Shown piece by piece: positions 16,580 to 24,493 of a DNA stretch of 64,000 nt. The stretch's first letter is position 1. Each line of letters opens with the position of its first letter. The translations under genes and the position numbers were made by a program. Under the pieces are notes generated by a model, which saw only the letters and a list, made by a program, of their open reading frames with translations, ran no database searches and was not told the origin of the DNA. Source of the DNA: Mariniphaga sp964559175 (GTDB taxonomy: Bacteria > Bacteroidota > Bacteroidia > Bacteroidales > Prolixibacteraceae); assembly GCA_964559175.1 (NCBI GenBank), contig CAZLGT010000002.1:62001-126000 (forward strand). The letters run 5' to 3'.

Positions 16580-16611
16580 TTGATGCTGTTGGGAAAAATG
16601 AACTATTTTTG
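16580..16611 (+). promoter_or_regulatory. Candidate promoter of the 16.7-kb membrane protein gene
   Basis: TTG at 16580-16582 and TATTTTTG at 16604-16611 are separated by 21 bp, within the Bacteroidota range. The leader to the ATG at 16696 would be about 80 nt and contains AT-rich imperfect repeats of TTTGAAAAA / ATTGAAAAA. Confidence 0.45.
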
Positions 16612-16695
16612 AACAATGAAAATTAAAAATGGCTAATTTGAAAAACAGTTAAATTGAAAAATGGATTTTTCTAAAATTGAAAGTATTAGATTTGG

Positions 16696-17115
16696 ATGAG
16701 ATCGAATTCAGAATTACATAGAAAATCAACTCAGCGCCCTCCGTTTTTAAGCGCACTGTGCCTGCTTACTTTTACAGGAAGCAGCATTGGATTTTTCGGT
16801 TATTTTCTGGCAGCACTTTTTTTTGAAAAGACATCGGAACTGATTGTGAAATATTCGTCGTGGCATAGCTCAGAAGCCATTTCGCCGCTCTATTTTACAT
16901 TGTTTATGGCGTTGTTTGCCATTTCATTAACCGGGGCAATCCGTATGTGGAAGTTGCACCGCGACGGCTTTTTCCTTTACGTTTTTGCTCAACTGGCCAT
17001 TCTTATTATTCCTGTTTTGTGGATTGACTGGCAGGCATTTTCAACCACCAATGCCATTTTTACGGTGATGTTTGTGACAGGATACGGTATGAATTTCAAA
17101 AGGTTAAAACGATAA
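16696..17115 (+). CDS. Four-helix membrane protein, unknown function
   Basis: A 139-residue protein with a basic N-terminus and four predicted transmembrane helices at about residues 17-40, 60-82, 88-108 and 114-132. No catalytic or ligand motif is seen. The layout resembles small uncharacterised Bacteroidota inner-membrane proteins. It is divergent from glyA with its own promoter. Function unknown. Confidence 0.65.
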   Translation: MRSNSELHRKSTQRPPFLSALCLLTFTGSSIGFFGYFLAALFFEKTSELIVKYSSWHSSEAISPLYFTLFMALFAISLTGAIRMWKLHRDGFFLYVFAQLAILIIPVLWIDWQAFSTTNAIFTVMFVTGYGMNFKRLKR

Positions 17116-17195
17116 AATCATTGGTGCATGTATCCGTTTTTATTAAACACAGGCCCCTGAAGTCCGGTTTTAGAAGTAAATATTTTCCCGACAGA

Positions 17196-17534
17196 TTAAA
17201 ATTTCAAGGCAATACCAATATTGATGTAGGCTACTCCGTACCCCAATTCGAGCATTCCGGCCAGATTTTCGCTGAAATAATATCTTCCTCCCAAATACCA
17301 GGAATAGGTTAATCCGCTTCCAACCGTAGAATGACCGCCCCAGGAACCCCCGGATCCAAAAGATTTTGAACTGACAATATTATATCCCAGCATGAGCCCG
17401 GTGTAAGTATCCAGTTTGTCAATAAACTGATAATGCAATGCGCCACGGCCTCCAATAATTATACTGGAGTAGTTCCAGCCCCAGCCCTGGTTTTCCCATT
17501 TGGCACCTGTATATTCAACGTTAAAATGCAACAT
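17196..17534 (-). pseudogene. N-terminally truncated outer-membrane barrel
   Basis: A 112-residue frame that looks like the last five or six strands of an outer-membrane beta-barrel: Gly/aromatic alternation, IIIGGRGALHYQF, GGRYYFSENLAGMLELGYG, and a C-terminal phenylalanine (NIGIALKF). There is no signal peptide, and the divergent DUF302 gene begins only 52 bp upstream, leaving no room for the missing N-terminal half. I read it as a 5'-truncated remnant. Alternatively it is a very short intact reading frame of unknown use. Confidence 0.55.
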
Positions 17535-17586
17535 TTTTTTTCCTCTGCTGTTTCTCTCTAAGAGTATATAATTTTAAAAAGAAAAA

Positions 17587-18057
17587 ATGAAAGGTATAAC
17601 TACATTTTTAGCAGGATTGATTATCGGAACAGGAGCAACTTTTTTGATAATCGGTTTAATTCTTCCCAACAAAATGTTTGTGGTGGAAGAAAGCAAATTT
17701 GATTTTGAAGAGACGGTGGATGCCATTGTAGAATCGGCAGAATCAAAAGATTGGACTATTTCGCATATTTACGACCTTCAGGCATCGCTGAAGAAAAAGG
17801 ACTTTGATGTAGCCCCGGTTTTTGTTATTTCACTCTGTAACCCGCCTTATGCCAACAAAATTCTTGGAACCGATGAAGACCGGATGGTTTCTGCTATGAT
17901 GCCCTGCCGGGTGGCTGTGTATGAAAAAGGTGGAAAAACTTATGTTTCTATGCTGAATGCCGAACTTTTTGCCCGTTTTCTCAGTAAAAATGCCAAACAA
18001 ACCATTGTTGAAACCAGTGAAGAAACAATCGATATTTTAAAACCAATAATTAATTAA
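17587..18057 (+). CDS. Membrane-anchored DUF302 protein
   Basis: A 156-residue protein with one N-terminal hydrophobic helix (about 5-26) that probably anchors it in the inner membrane, followed by a DUF302 domain. The family's conserved Cys-Asn-Pro occurs as SLCNPPYANKIL, with MMPCRVAVYEK later. DUF302 domains have no firmly assigned activity. The gene is followed 4 bp later by a heavy-metal-associated lipoprotein, and the pairing suggests a shared envelope role, possibly metal or redox related. That is inference from neighbourhood only. Confidence 0.8.
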   Translation: MKGITTFLAGLIIGTGATFLIIGLILPNKMFVVEESKFDFEETVDAIVESAESKDWTISHIYDLQASLKKKDFDVAPVFVISLCNPPYANKILGTDEDRMVSAMMPCRVAVYEKGGKTYVSMLNAELFARFLSKNAKQTIVETSEETIDILKPIIN

Positions 18058-18061
18058 TAGT

Positions 18062-18370
18062 ATGAGAAACCTTGTTTTCATTTTGGGAATATTTTTCCTG
18101 ATTTCCTGTGGGGGGCAAAAAAAGCAAAATGACGGAAATGATTCAACTGCGCAGGCTGTATTAACCGAGGTAACATTAAATGTTGGAGGCATGCATTGCG
18201 ACATGTGCGTGGCGTCCATTGAAAAAGGAGTTGGGGAAATTGAAGGTGTTGAATTTGTTGATGCCGAATTGAGCGACTCAACTGCTGTGGTTCATTTCAA
18301 CGAAGCAGAAACCAGTCTGGCCGAAATTACACAAGCCATTGAAAAAAGAGGATATACGGTAAAAGAATAA
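18062..18370 (+). CDS. Lipoprotein with heavy-metal-associated (HMA) domain
   Basis: A 102-residue protein with a lipoprotein signal (lipobox LISC, acylated Cys16) and a single HMA domain whose metal site is GMHCDMC at residues 43-49. The HMA fold normally binds Cu(I) or another soft metal and exchanges it with P-type ATPases or other HMA proteins. An envelope-anchored copy could scavenge or buffer metal in the periplasm. It is co-transcribed with the upstream DUF302 gene (4-bp gap). No P-type ATPase is present nearby. Confidence 0.88.
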   Translation: MRNLVFILGIFFLISCGGQKKQNDGNDSTAQAVLTEVTLNVGGMHCDMCVASIEKGVGEIEGVEFVDAELSDSTAVVHFNEAETSLAEITQAIEKRGYTVKE

Positions 18371-18483
18371 AGAAATATCCTTTTATTCAGGTGATTTACC
18401 TTGTTTTTTCGTCAATTGGCGGATTGTGGCATTTTTTTTGTTTCGCTTCGTCCTAATTTTACAGGAAACAGAAACAATTTGCC

Positions 18484-18636
18484 ATGAATTACAATGAAAA
18501 CAATAAACAGAAAGTTGCAGTCGGAAAGGTTGCAGTCTGGAACATAAAGGTAGCGGTTTTTGAGCCGGCTATGATTTTGAGCCGGTTGCTGCCAGCCGAA
18601 ACTAAATACTGGAAGTTAAAGGTAGTGTTGAATTAA
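18484..18636 (+). CDS. Possible 50-residue protein or small RNA with own terminator
   Basis: In the 305-bp gap between the HMA gene and carB there is an ATG frame of 50 codons (MNYNENNKQKVAVGKV onward) ending 2 bp before a perfect terminator hairpin. The peptide contains KVAV three times, and at DNA level TTGCAGTC and TTTGAGCCGG are each repeated. An imperfect TAATTTTA element lies about 25 bp upstream. It may be a short protein or a non-coding RNA; no family is recognised. Confidence 0.35.
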   Translation: MNYNENNKQKVAVGKVAVWNIKVAVFEPAMILSRLLPAETKYWKLKVVLN

Positions 18637-18638
18637 TA

Positions 18639-18670
18639 AAAAAGCTTCCGCCGCCCGGCGGAAGCTTTTT
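18639..18670. terminator. Perfect bidirectional terminator downstream of carB
   Basis: A 15-bp perfect stem (AAAAAGCTTCCGCCG and its complement) with a 2-nt loop. Both sides end in A or T tracts, so it can stop the minus-strand carAB transcript and anything reading from the left. Confidence 0.9.
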
Positions 18671-18675
18671 ATTGA

Positions 18676-21600
18676 TTACTGGTATTCGTCCCAGCTTTTT
18701 ATGCTGATGTCCTTTAAATCATATTTGCAGATTCCGTAAATAAATGCACTGGCCACCCTCGCATTCGTAATTAACGGCACATTAAAATCAATGGCATTTC
18801 TCCGGATTTGATATCCGTTTTTCAATTCCCGTTTTGTGTAATTTTTGGGAATATTTATCAGTAGATCAATTTTTTTATCTCTAAGGTATTCAATGGTATT
18901 CGGATGCCTGTCTTCTTCGTCGGGCCAGTGGAGCAACGTGGTTTTTACGCCGTTGTCGTGGAAAAATTTGTGAGTGCCCTCGGTTGCAAATAAATTGTAG
19001 CCCCTTGCCTCAAGCATTTGCGCACTTTTCAGCAATTCAATTTTCGAACGCGAAGGACCGGAGGAAATCAGGATGTTTTTTATTGGAATGCGGTAACCTA
19101 CCGAAAGCATCGCCTTCAGAATGGCTTCGTAATAATTCTCGCCAATGCAGCCCACTTCGCCGGTTGACGCCATGTCAACGCCAAGCACCGGGTCGGCATT
19201 CAGCAAACGGGCGAATGAGAATTGCGGTGCTTTCACACCCACGTAATCCAGCTCAAACAACGATTTGTCGGGCTTTTCAACCGACACACCCAGCATTACT
19301 TTGGTGGCTATTTCAATCAGGTTGAGTTTCATTACCTTCGAAACAAACGGAAAACTCCGTGATGCCCTGAGGTTACATTCAATTACTTTAATGTCGTTGT
19401 CTTTTGCCAGAAACTGCATGTTGAATGGCCCGGTAATTTCAAGGCCTTTGGCAATCTGCCGTGCTATCCGCTTAATTCTTCTTATGGTTTCCACATATAA
19501 TTTTTGCGGCGGAAAAACAATGGTGGCATCGCCCGAGTGCACTCCGGCAAACTCCACATGTTCCGAAATGGCATAGGCAATGATTTCGCCCTCGCGGGCC
19601 ACGGCATCGATTTCAATCTCCTTGGCTTCTTCAATAAATTCTGAAACCACCACCGGATGCTCTTTTGAAACGTTGGATGCCATTTCAAGGAAATGTTCCA
19701 GTTGGTCGGAGTTGGAAACTACATTCATAGCCGCACCCGAAAGTACATACGATGGGCGGATGAGAACCGGATAACCCACTTCATCAATGAATTTGTAAAT
19801 TTCTTCGAAGGTTGAAAGTTTTGCCCAACGTGGCTGGTCCACCTTTAATTCATCGAGCAGCGACGAAAATTTTTCACGGTCTTCTGCATTGTCAATTTTT
19901 ACAGGCGAAGTTCCCAGCACCGGCACATGCTGGCTGTATAGTTTCATGGCCAGATTGTTGGGAATCTGTCCGCCCATGGAAATAATTACCCCGTGCGGGT
20001 TTTCCAAATCGACGATATCCAAAACCCGCTCAAAAGTCAATTCATCGAAATAGAGCCGGTCGCAGGTATCGTAATCGGTACTTACCGTTTCGGGATTGTA
20101 ATTTATCATTACCGACCGGTAGTTTTCCTTTTTAATGGCGTCGATGGCGTTCACACTGCACCAGTCGAATTCCACCGAGCTGCCAATCCTGTATGCACCA
20201 GAACCTAATACAATCACTGATTTATCGTCGTTCAGGTATTCAATGTCGTGTTCGCTGCCATTGTAGGTCAGGTAAAGGTAATTGGTCATTGCCGGATATT
20301 CACCCGCAAGCGTATCAATTTGTTTTACCACCGGGGTAATTCCATGTTTTTTTCTGAATGCCCGAACTTTCAGCAAATCTTCCTGAATATTTTTATTCTG
20401 ACTTTCCAATACCAGCCGGGCAATCTGGAAATCAGAAAATCCGGCTTGTTTGGCTAGTTTTAACAGGTGAACCGGAAGGTTTTCAAGTTCATTTACCTGC
20501 TCAAGCTCTGTTTTTATATTGTGAATGTTTTTCAACCGGTATAAGAACCAACGGTCAATTTTGGTTTTTTCATAGATGTCGTCAATCGGGTAGTTTTTAT
20601 TAAACGCTTCGGCAATGGCAAAAATCCGGCGGTCAGTCGGATGGGTAAGTTCCGATTCAATTTCTTCGATGTTAACTTCTTCCTTGTTCCCCACAAAACC
20701 GTGCATGCCAAGGCCAACCATGCGTATTCCCTTTTGAATGGCTTCCTCGAACGTTCGGCCGATGGCCATAATTTCGCCCACACTTTTCATGGAACTGCCA
20801 ATGTTTTTTGAAACCCCGATAAATTTATTGAGGTCCCAGCGCGGAATTTTTACCACACAGTAGTCCAGCGCCGGTTCAAAGGCGGCAGTGGTTACTTTCG
20901 TTACCGAGTTTTTCAACTGGTGCAATCCGTAACCCAATCCCAGTTTGGCAGCCACAAAAGCCAGCGGATAGCCGGTTGCTTTCGATGCCAGTGCCGAGGA
21001 ACGCGAAAGTCGGGCGTTCACCTCAATCACGCGGTAATCTTCAGAATGCGGGTCAAGGGCAAACTGTACGTTGCATTCCCCAATAACCCCAACACGACGA
21101 ATGATTTTGATTGAAATTTCTCGCAGTTTATGGTATTCCGCATTGGAAAGCGTTTGCGAAGGCGCCACCACAATACTTTCGCCTGTGTGAATTCCCAGCG
21201 GGTCGAAATTTTCCATATTACAAACAGTAATGCAATTGTCGAAGCGGTCGCGCACCACTTCGTACTCCACTTCTTTCCAGCCTTTTATGGATTCTTCGAC
21301 CAAAATTTGCGGCGAATAGGAGAAGGCCTTGGAGGCCAGTGCTTCCAGCTCAGCATCGTTTTCACAAAAACCACTGCCCAAGCCGCCCAACGTGTAGGCA
21401 GCCCGGATGATAATGGGGAAACCGACTTTTTGCGCTGCTGCCCTGGCTTCAGCCATGTTGGAGGCTGCAATACTTAGTGGTGTTTTCACATTAATTTCGC
21501 CCAGCATTATGCGGAAAATATCCCGGTCTTCGGTATCGATAATCGACTGAACCGGTGTTCCCACAACTTCAACATTGTATTTTTCCAGCACGCCTGACTG

Positions 21601-21906
21601 GAATAGGGCCACGCCGCAGTTCAGGGCAGTTTGTCCGCCAAATGCCAGCAGAATACCCTGCGGTTTTTCCTTTTTGATTACCTCTTCCACAAAAAAAGGT
21701 GTAACCGGCAAAAAGTAAATTTTATCGGCAATTTCTTCCGAAGTTTGAATGGTGGCAATATTCGGATTAATGAGAACCGTTTCCACACCTTCTTCCTTCA
21801 GCGCTTTTAAAGCCTGCGAACCGGAATAGTCGAACTCGCCTGCTTCACCGATTTTTAGTGCTCCCGAACCGAGGACTATCGCTTTTTTAATTTTAGGATT
21901 TATCAT
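18676..21906 (-). CDS. carB: Carbamoyl-phosphate synthase large subunit
   Basis: A 1076-residue protein, the normal length for CarB. It has two ATP-grasp halves: the carboxy-phosphate half with GSGALKIGEAGEFDYSGSQA and the carbamate half with VLGSGAYRIGSSVEFDW. An allosteric MGS-like domain forms the last 140 residues (LISSGPSRSKIELLK onward). It makes carbamoyl phosphate from glutamine-derived ammonia, bicarbonate and two ATP for arginine and pyrimidine synthesis. It follows carA by 11 bp on the minus strand and ends at a strong terminator. Confidence 0.98.
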   Translation of the reverse strand: MINPKIKKAIVLGSGALKIGEAGEFDYSGSQALKALKEEGVETVLINPNIATIQTSEEIADKIYFLPVTPFFVEEVIKKEKPQGILLAFGGQTALNCGVALFQSGVLEKYNVEVVGTPVQSIIDTEDRDIFRIMLGEINVKTPLSIAASNMAEARAAAQKVGFPIIIRAAYTLGGLGSGFCENDAELEALASKAFSYSPQILVEESIKGWKEVEYEVVRDRFDNCITVCNMENFDPLGIHTGESIVVAPSQTLSNAEYHKLREISIKIIRRVGVIGECNVQFALDPHSEDYRVIEVNARLSRSSALASKATGYPLAFVAAKLGLGYGLHQLKNSVTKVTTAAFEPALDYCVVKIPRWDLNKFIGVSKNIGSSMKSVGEIMAIGRTFEEAIQKGIRMVGLGMHGFVGNKEEVNIEEIESELTHPTDRRIFAIAEAFNKNYPIDDIYEKTKIDRWFLYRLKNIHNIKTELEQVNELENLPVHLLKLAKQAGFSDFQIARLVLESQNKNIQEDLLKVRAFRKKHGITPVVKQIDTLAGEYPAMTNYLYLTYNGSEHDIEYLNDDKSVIVLGSGAYRIGSSVEFDWCSVNAIDAIKKENYRSVMINYNPETVSTDYDTCDRLYFDELTFERVLDIVDLENPHGVIISMGGQIPNNLAMKLYSQHVPVLGTSPVKIDNAEDREKFSSLLDELKVDQPRWAKLSTFEEIYKFIDEVGYPVLIRPSYVLSGAAMNVVSNSDQLEHFLEMASNVSKEHPVVVSEFIEEAKEIEIDAVAREGEIIAYAISEHVEFAGVHSGDATIVFPPQKLYVETIRRIKRIARQIAKGLEITGPFNMQFLAKDNDIKVIECNLRASRSFPFVSKVMKLNLIEIATKVMLGVSVEKPDKSLFELDYVGVKAPQFSFARLLNADPVLGVDMASTGEVGCIGENYYEAILKAMLSVGYRIPIKNILISSGPSRSKIELLKSAQMLEARGYNLFATEGTHKFFHDNGVKTTLLHWPDEEDRHPNTIEYLRDKKIDLLINIPKNYTKRELKNGYQIRRNAIDFNVPLITNARVASAFIYGICKYDLKDISIKSWDEYQ

Positions 21907-21917
21907 GATGAAATACG

Positions 21918-23012
21918 TTACTTGTTAACCGACTGTTTGTAAACTTTAATACTCTGAATAAAATCGTCGAACAGAAATTCCGTATCCGTTGGACCGCTGG
22001 AGGCCTCCGGATGGAACTGCGTGGAGAAAAACGGTTTGATTTTATGCCTGATACCTTCGTTTGTGTTGTCATTCACATTGGTGAAAAGCGGTTCCCAGTC
22101 GGTTGGCAGCGTTTCGGTAGCTACAGCATAACCGTGGTTTTGTGAAGTGATGAAACACCTGTCGGTTCCCTGCAGCAAAACCGGCTGGTTGTGACTGCGG
22201 TGTCCGTACTTCAGTTTATAAGTATCGGCTCCGGCAGCCCGGGCAAGCAACTGGTTACCCAGGCAAATTCCCATAACCGGCTTGTCATCAGTTATTATTT
22301 TCCGGATATTCTGAACGGTTTCACTGCACATGGCCGGGTCGCCGGGGCCGTTGGAAATGAACACGCCATCGTAATCTTCATTACTGAAGTCATAATCCCA
22401 CGGAACACGAATCACAGTGGCTCCCCGTTTCAGCAAACACCTCATGATATTGTTTTTCACTCCGCAGTCAACCAAAACCACCCTGGGGCCGCCATTTCCG
22501 TAAACTTCCCGCTGGGTACAACTTACACGTGCCACCAGGTTTTCCATATTCGGGTCGTAAAAATCGATGACCTCGTCTCCGAATTCAATTTTCCCCAGCA
22601 TTGAACCCTTTTCACGTAAAATTTTTGTTAAAGCGCGGGTATCCACATCAAAAATCCCCGGAACATCGTATTCCCGCAACCAGTCCGAAAGACTTTTCTC
22701 AGCATTCCAGTGGCTGAACTCAAACGAGTAATCGGCAATAATCAATCCGCTGATGTGTACTTTGTGCGACTCATAAAATTTGTGAATTCCTTCTTCCGAT
22801 TCGCCAAACGGAACCCCGTAGTTGCCAATCATCGGATAGGTGGAAACCAGAATTTGCCCGGTGTACGACGGGTCGGTAAGGCTTTCCGGATAACCCGTCA
22901 TGGCGGTGTAAAAAACCACTTCGCCGGCAACCGGTTTTTCGCTTCCAAACGATTTTCCCACGAAAACTGTCCCGTCTTCGAGGGTGAGTTTTGCTTGTTT
23001 TACTTGTAACAT
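21918..23012 (-). CDS. carA: Carbamoyl-phosphate synthase small subunit
   Basis: A 364-residue glutaminase subunit of carbamoyl-phosphate synthase. The N-terminal CPSase small-chain domain (LEDGTVFVGKSFG, TGYPESLTDPSY) is followed by a class I glutamine amidotransferase. The nucleophile Cys is in GICLGNQLLARA, where the third position after Cys is Asn rather than the common His. His and Glu of the triad are in FHPEASSGP. The frame opens at TTG 23018, but the ATG at 23012 is preferred. It is divergent from argR across a 218-bp region holding the ARG-box-like sites. Confidence 0.97.
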   Translation of the reverse strand: MLQVKQAKLTLEDGTVFVGKSFGSEKPVAGEVVFYTAMTGYPESLTDPSYTGQILVSTYPMIGNYGVPFGESEEGIHKFYESHKVHISGLIIADYSFEFSHWNAEKSLSDWLREYDVPGIFDVDTRALTKILREKGSMLGKIEFGDEVIDFYDPNMENLVARVSCTQREVYGNGGPRVVLVDCGVKNNIMRCLLKRGATVIRVPWDYDFSNEDYDGVFISNGPGDPAMCSETVQNIRKIITDDKPVMGICLGNQLLARAAGADTYKLKYGHRSHNQPVLLQGTDRCFITSQNHGYAVATETLPTDWEPLFTNVNDNTNEGIRHKIKPFFSTQFHPEASSGPTDTEFLFDDFIQSIKVYKQSVNK

Positions 23013-23146
23013 GTTCAATTATCTGTTAAAAAAAATGCGCCTGCCCCGCAATTGGTTCAAACGCATTCCTTTGAATTATCCTTTTGTATTGTGCCTGTTT
23101 TATTCCCCATGAACTTTCTATTAAGAAGTTTTTGTAAAGACCGGGA

Positions 23147-23154
23147 CAAAAATA
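23147..23154 (-). promoter_or_regulatory. Candidate carAB promoter -7 element
   Basis: Minus strand reads TATTTTTG. The transcript would start near 23140, giving a leader of about 128 nt before carA. The lack of a clear -33 TTG makes this tentative. The leader contains AATGCG...CGCATT arms (23034-23068), a possible weak hairpin. Confidence 0.4.
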
Positions 23155-23176
23155 GTAATAATTCCATTAAAAAAAC

Positions 23177-23205
23177 TTGCATTGATAAAAAAATGTATAA
23201 TTTTG
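23177..23205 (+). promoter_or_regulatory. Promoter of the argR-arginine/proline operon
   Basis: TTG at 23177-23179, 18 bp spacer, TAATTTTG at 23198-23205: a good fit to the Bacteroidota consensus. The transcript would start near 23212, about 19 nt before the argR ATG. The -7 element lies inside the first ARG-box-like site. Confidence 0.7.
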
Positions 23206-23228
23206 CAATCAAAATGTATATTTATTCA
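23194..23228. promoter_or_regulatory. Tandem ARG-box-like ArgR operator
   Basis: Box 1 is TGTATAATTTTGCA (23194-23207) and box 2 is TGTATATTTATTCA (23215-23228). Against the known ARG-box core TGAATwwwwATTCA, box 2 matches 9 of the 10 fixed positions and box 1 matches 7. The two are exactly 21 bp apart, the centre-to-centre distance of paired ARG boxes bound by an ArgR hexamer. Box 1 covers the -7 element and box 2 lies between the predicted transcript start and the argR start codon, so binding should repress. Confidence 0.7.
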
Positions 23229-23230
23229 CA

Positions 23231-23710
23231 ATGAAGAATAGGGTACAACGCCAGCTTGAAATACGACGGATAATTGCAAAGGGAAATGTGCACAGCCAGG
23301 AAGAATTATTGGCTGCACTGAAAATAAAAGGGTTTGATTTAACTCAGGCCACCCTTTCGCGCGATTTGAAGTTTTTGCAGGTGGCCAAAGTGCCCCATCC
23401 GATAAACGGATACATTTATATTATTCCGGATGATGGACAGGAAGTGACAAAACCAATGCGGTCAAAAGACAATTTTCTGGCTGAAGGTTTTAAGGGCCTC
23501 GATTTTTCGGGAAATCTGGCGGTAATGAAAACGCTACCGGGTTATGCGAGTACAATTGCGGCTGTTATCGACAGTGCAAGGCAGTGGGAAATATTGGGAA
23601 CGATTGCAGGAGACGATACTATTTTGATTATCAGGCGTGAGGGGACAACGAACACCGATTTGATTAACGCCCTGGTTTCAATCATCCCAAAATTGAAAAA
23701 CAAATTTTAG
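23231..23710 (+). CDS. argR: Arginine repressor ArgR
   Basis: A 159-residue ArgR. The N-terminal winged helix includes QEELLAALKIKGFDLTQATLSRDL (about residues 22-46). The C-terminal hexamerisation and arginine-binding domain contains the GDDT motif in GTIAGDDTILII (about residues 123-134) that contacts the ligand. It senses arginine and represses synthesis. It is the first gene of the arginine/proline operon, directly behind paired ARG-box-like sites, so it is probably autoregulated. The next gene begins 3 bp after its stop. Confidence 0.96.
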   Translation: MKNRVQRQLEIRRIIAKGNVHSQEELLAALKIKGFDLTQATLSRDLKFLQVAKVPHPINGYIYIIPDDGQEVTKPMRSKDNFLAEGFKGLDFSGNLAVMKTLPGYASTIAAVIDSARQWEILGTIAGDDTILIIRREGTTNTDLINALVSIIPKLKNKF

Positions 23711-23712
23711 AA

Positions 23713-24405
23713 ATGAAGGAATTAAAAAATATAAAAGTTTTGGTTGCCGGAAAAGAGCACCTGAAATATGTTGACGAAATAAACGATGCCATTGACGTTG
23801 CCTCAAAACAGCGTGGTACCGGCATTGCCAGAAGAACTTATGAATATCTTGCTTCCAAAATTGAAGATGGCAAGGCGATTATTGCACTCGACGGTGAAGC
23901 TTTTGCCGGTTTCTGTTACATTGAAACCTGGGGAAACAAAGGTTTTGTGGCCAACTCGGGTTTAATTGTGGTGCCCGAATACCGCGGTTACGGACTTGCC
24001 AAAGAAATCAAACGGAAGGCATTTCTGCTTTCCCGTCAACAATATCCGGAGGCTAAAATTTTCGGTTTAACTACCGGTTTGGCTGTAATGAAAATTAACC
24101 ACGAACTGGGTTACAAACCGGTAACTTTTTCGGAACTAACCGAAGACGAGCAATTCTGGAACGGATGTAAAAGCTGCGTAAATTATGACATTCTGGAACG
24201 CATGGAACGAACCAAGTGCCTGTGTACAGGAATGTTGTATGACCCGGCATGGGAAAAAGTACCTAAAAAAGAAAATGGCATCCGAAAAAGAAGTTTGATG
24301 GATGTGGTGAAAAAGCTGAAACCAAAAAACAGTTTCGGCAGTCAAAAACGTGAATTCATAAAAAAAAAGAAAAACCTAAAGAGTGACGGGGCGCCGTTGA
24401 ATTAA
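23713..24405 (+). CDS. GNAT acyltransferase, candidate N-acylglutamate synthase
   Basis: A 230-residue GNAT-fold protein. The acyl-CoA pyrophosphate-binding motif A is visible as VVPEYRGYGLAKEIKRKA (about residues 78-96), followed by FGLTTGLAVMKINHELGYKPV. A cysteine-bearing stretch follows (NGCKSCVNYDILERMERTKCLC) and then a Lys-rich tail. Its place between argR and argG, with no classical argA or argJ in the window, suggests that it acylates glutamate in the first committed step. In this group the acyl donor would be succinyl-CoA, to match the succinyl-type carbamoyltransferase downstream. A similar gene sits in the Bacteroides arginine cluster. Substrate is inference. Confidence 0.8.
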   Translation: MKELKNIKVLVAGKEHLKYVDEINDAIDVASKQRGTGIARRTYEYLASKIEDGKAIIALDGEAFAGFCYIETWGNKGFVANSGLIVVPEYRGYGLAKEIKRKAFLLSRQQYPEAKIFGLTTGLAVMKINHELGYKPVTFSELTEDEQFWNGCKSCVNYDILERMERTKCLCTGMLYDPAWEKVPKKENGIRKRSLMDVVKKLKPKNSFGSQKREFIKKKKNLKSDGAPLN

Positions 24406-24480
24406 ATTAAACAGTAGCAGGGTAATCACCCAAAATGAATAGTTTTTAAATTGGATTTGGGCGCTGCTGTCACTCTTTTT
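24378..24480 (+). other. Long-range hairpin between GNAT gene and argG
   Basis: AAAGAGTGAC (24378-24387) pairs perfectly with GTCACTCTTT (24469-24478), and GCGCC (24391-24395) with GGCGC (24460-24464), with a small internal loop. The right arm ends in a T tract. The enclosed loop is about 64 nt and holds a further GGGT/ACCC mini-hairpin. The left arm lies in the last GNAT codons. It could act as an attenuator or processing site ahead of argG. Confidence 0.4.
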
Positions 24481-24493
24481 AAACAAAATCGCT

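Noticed and set aside
23052..23234. 60-codon frame between carA and argR
   Set aside because: It runs through the argR promoter and ARG boxes into the argR start and has no coding character.
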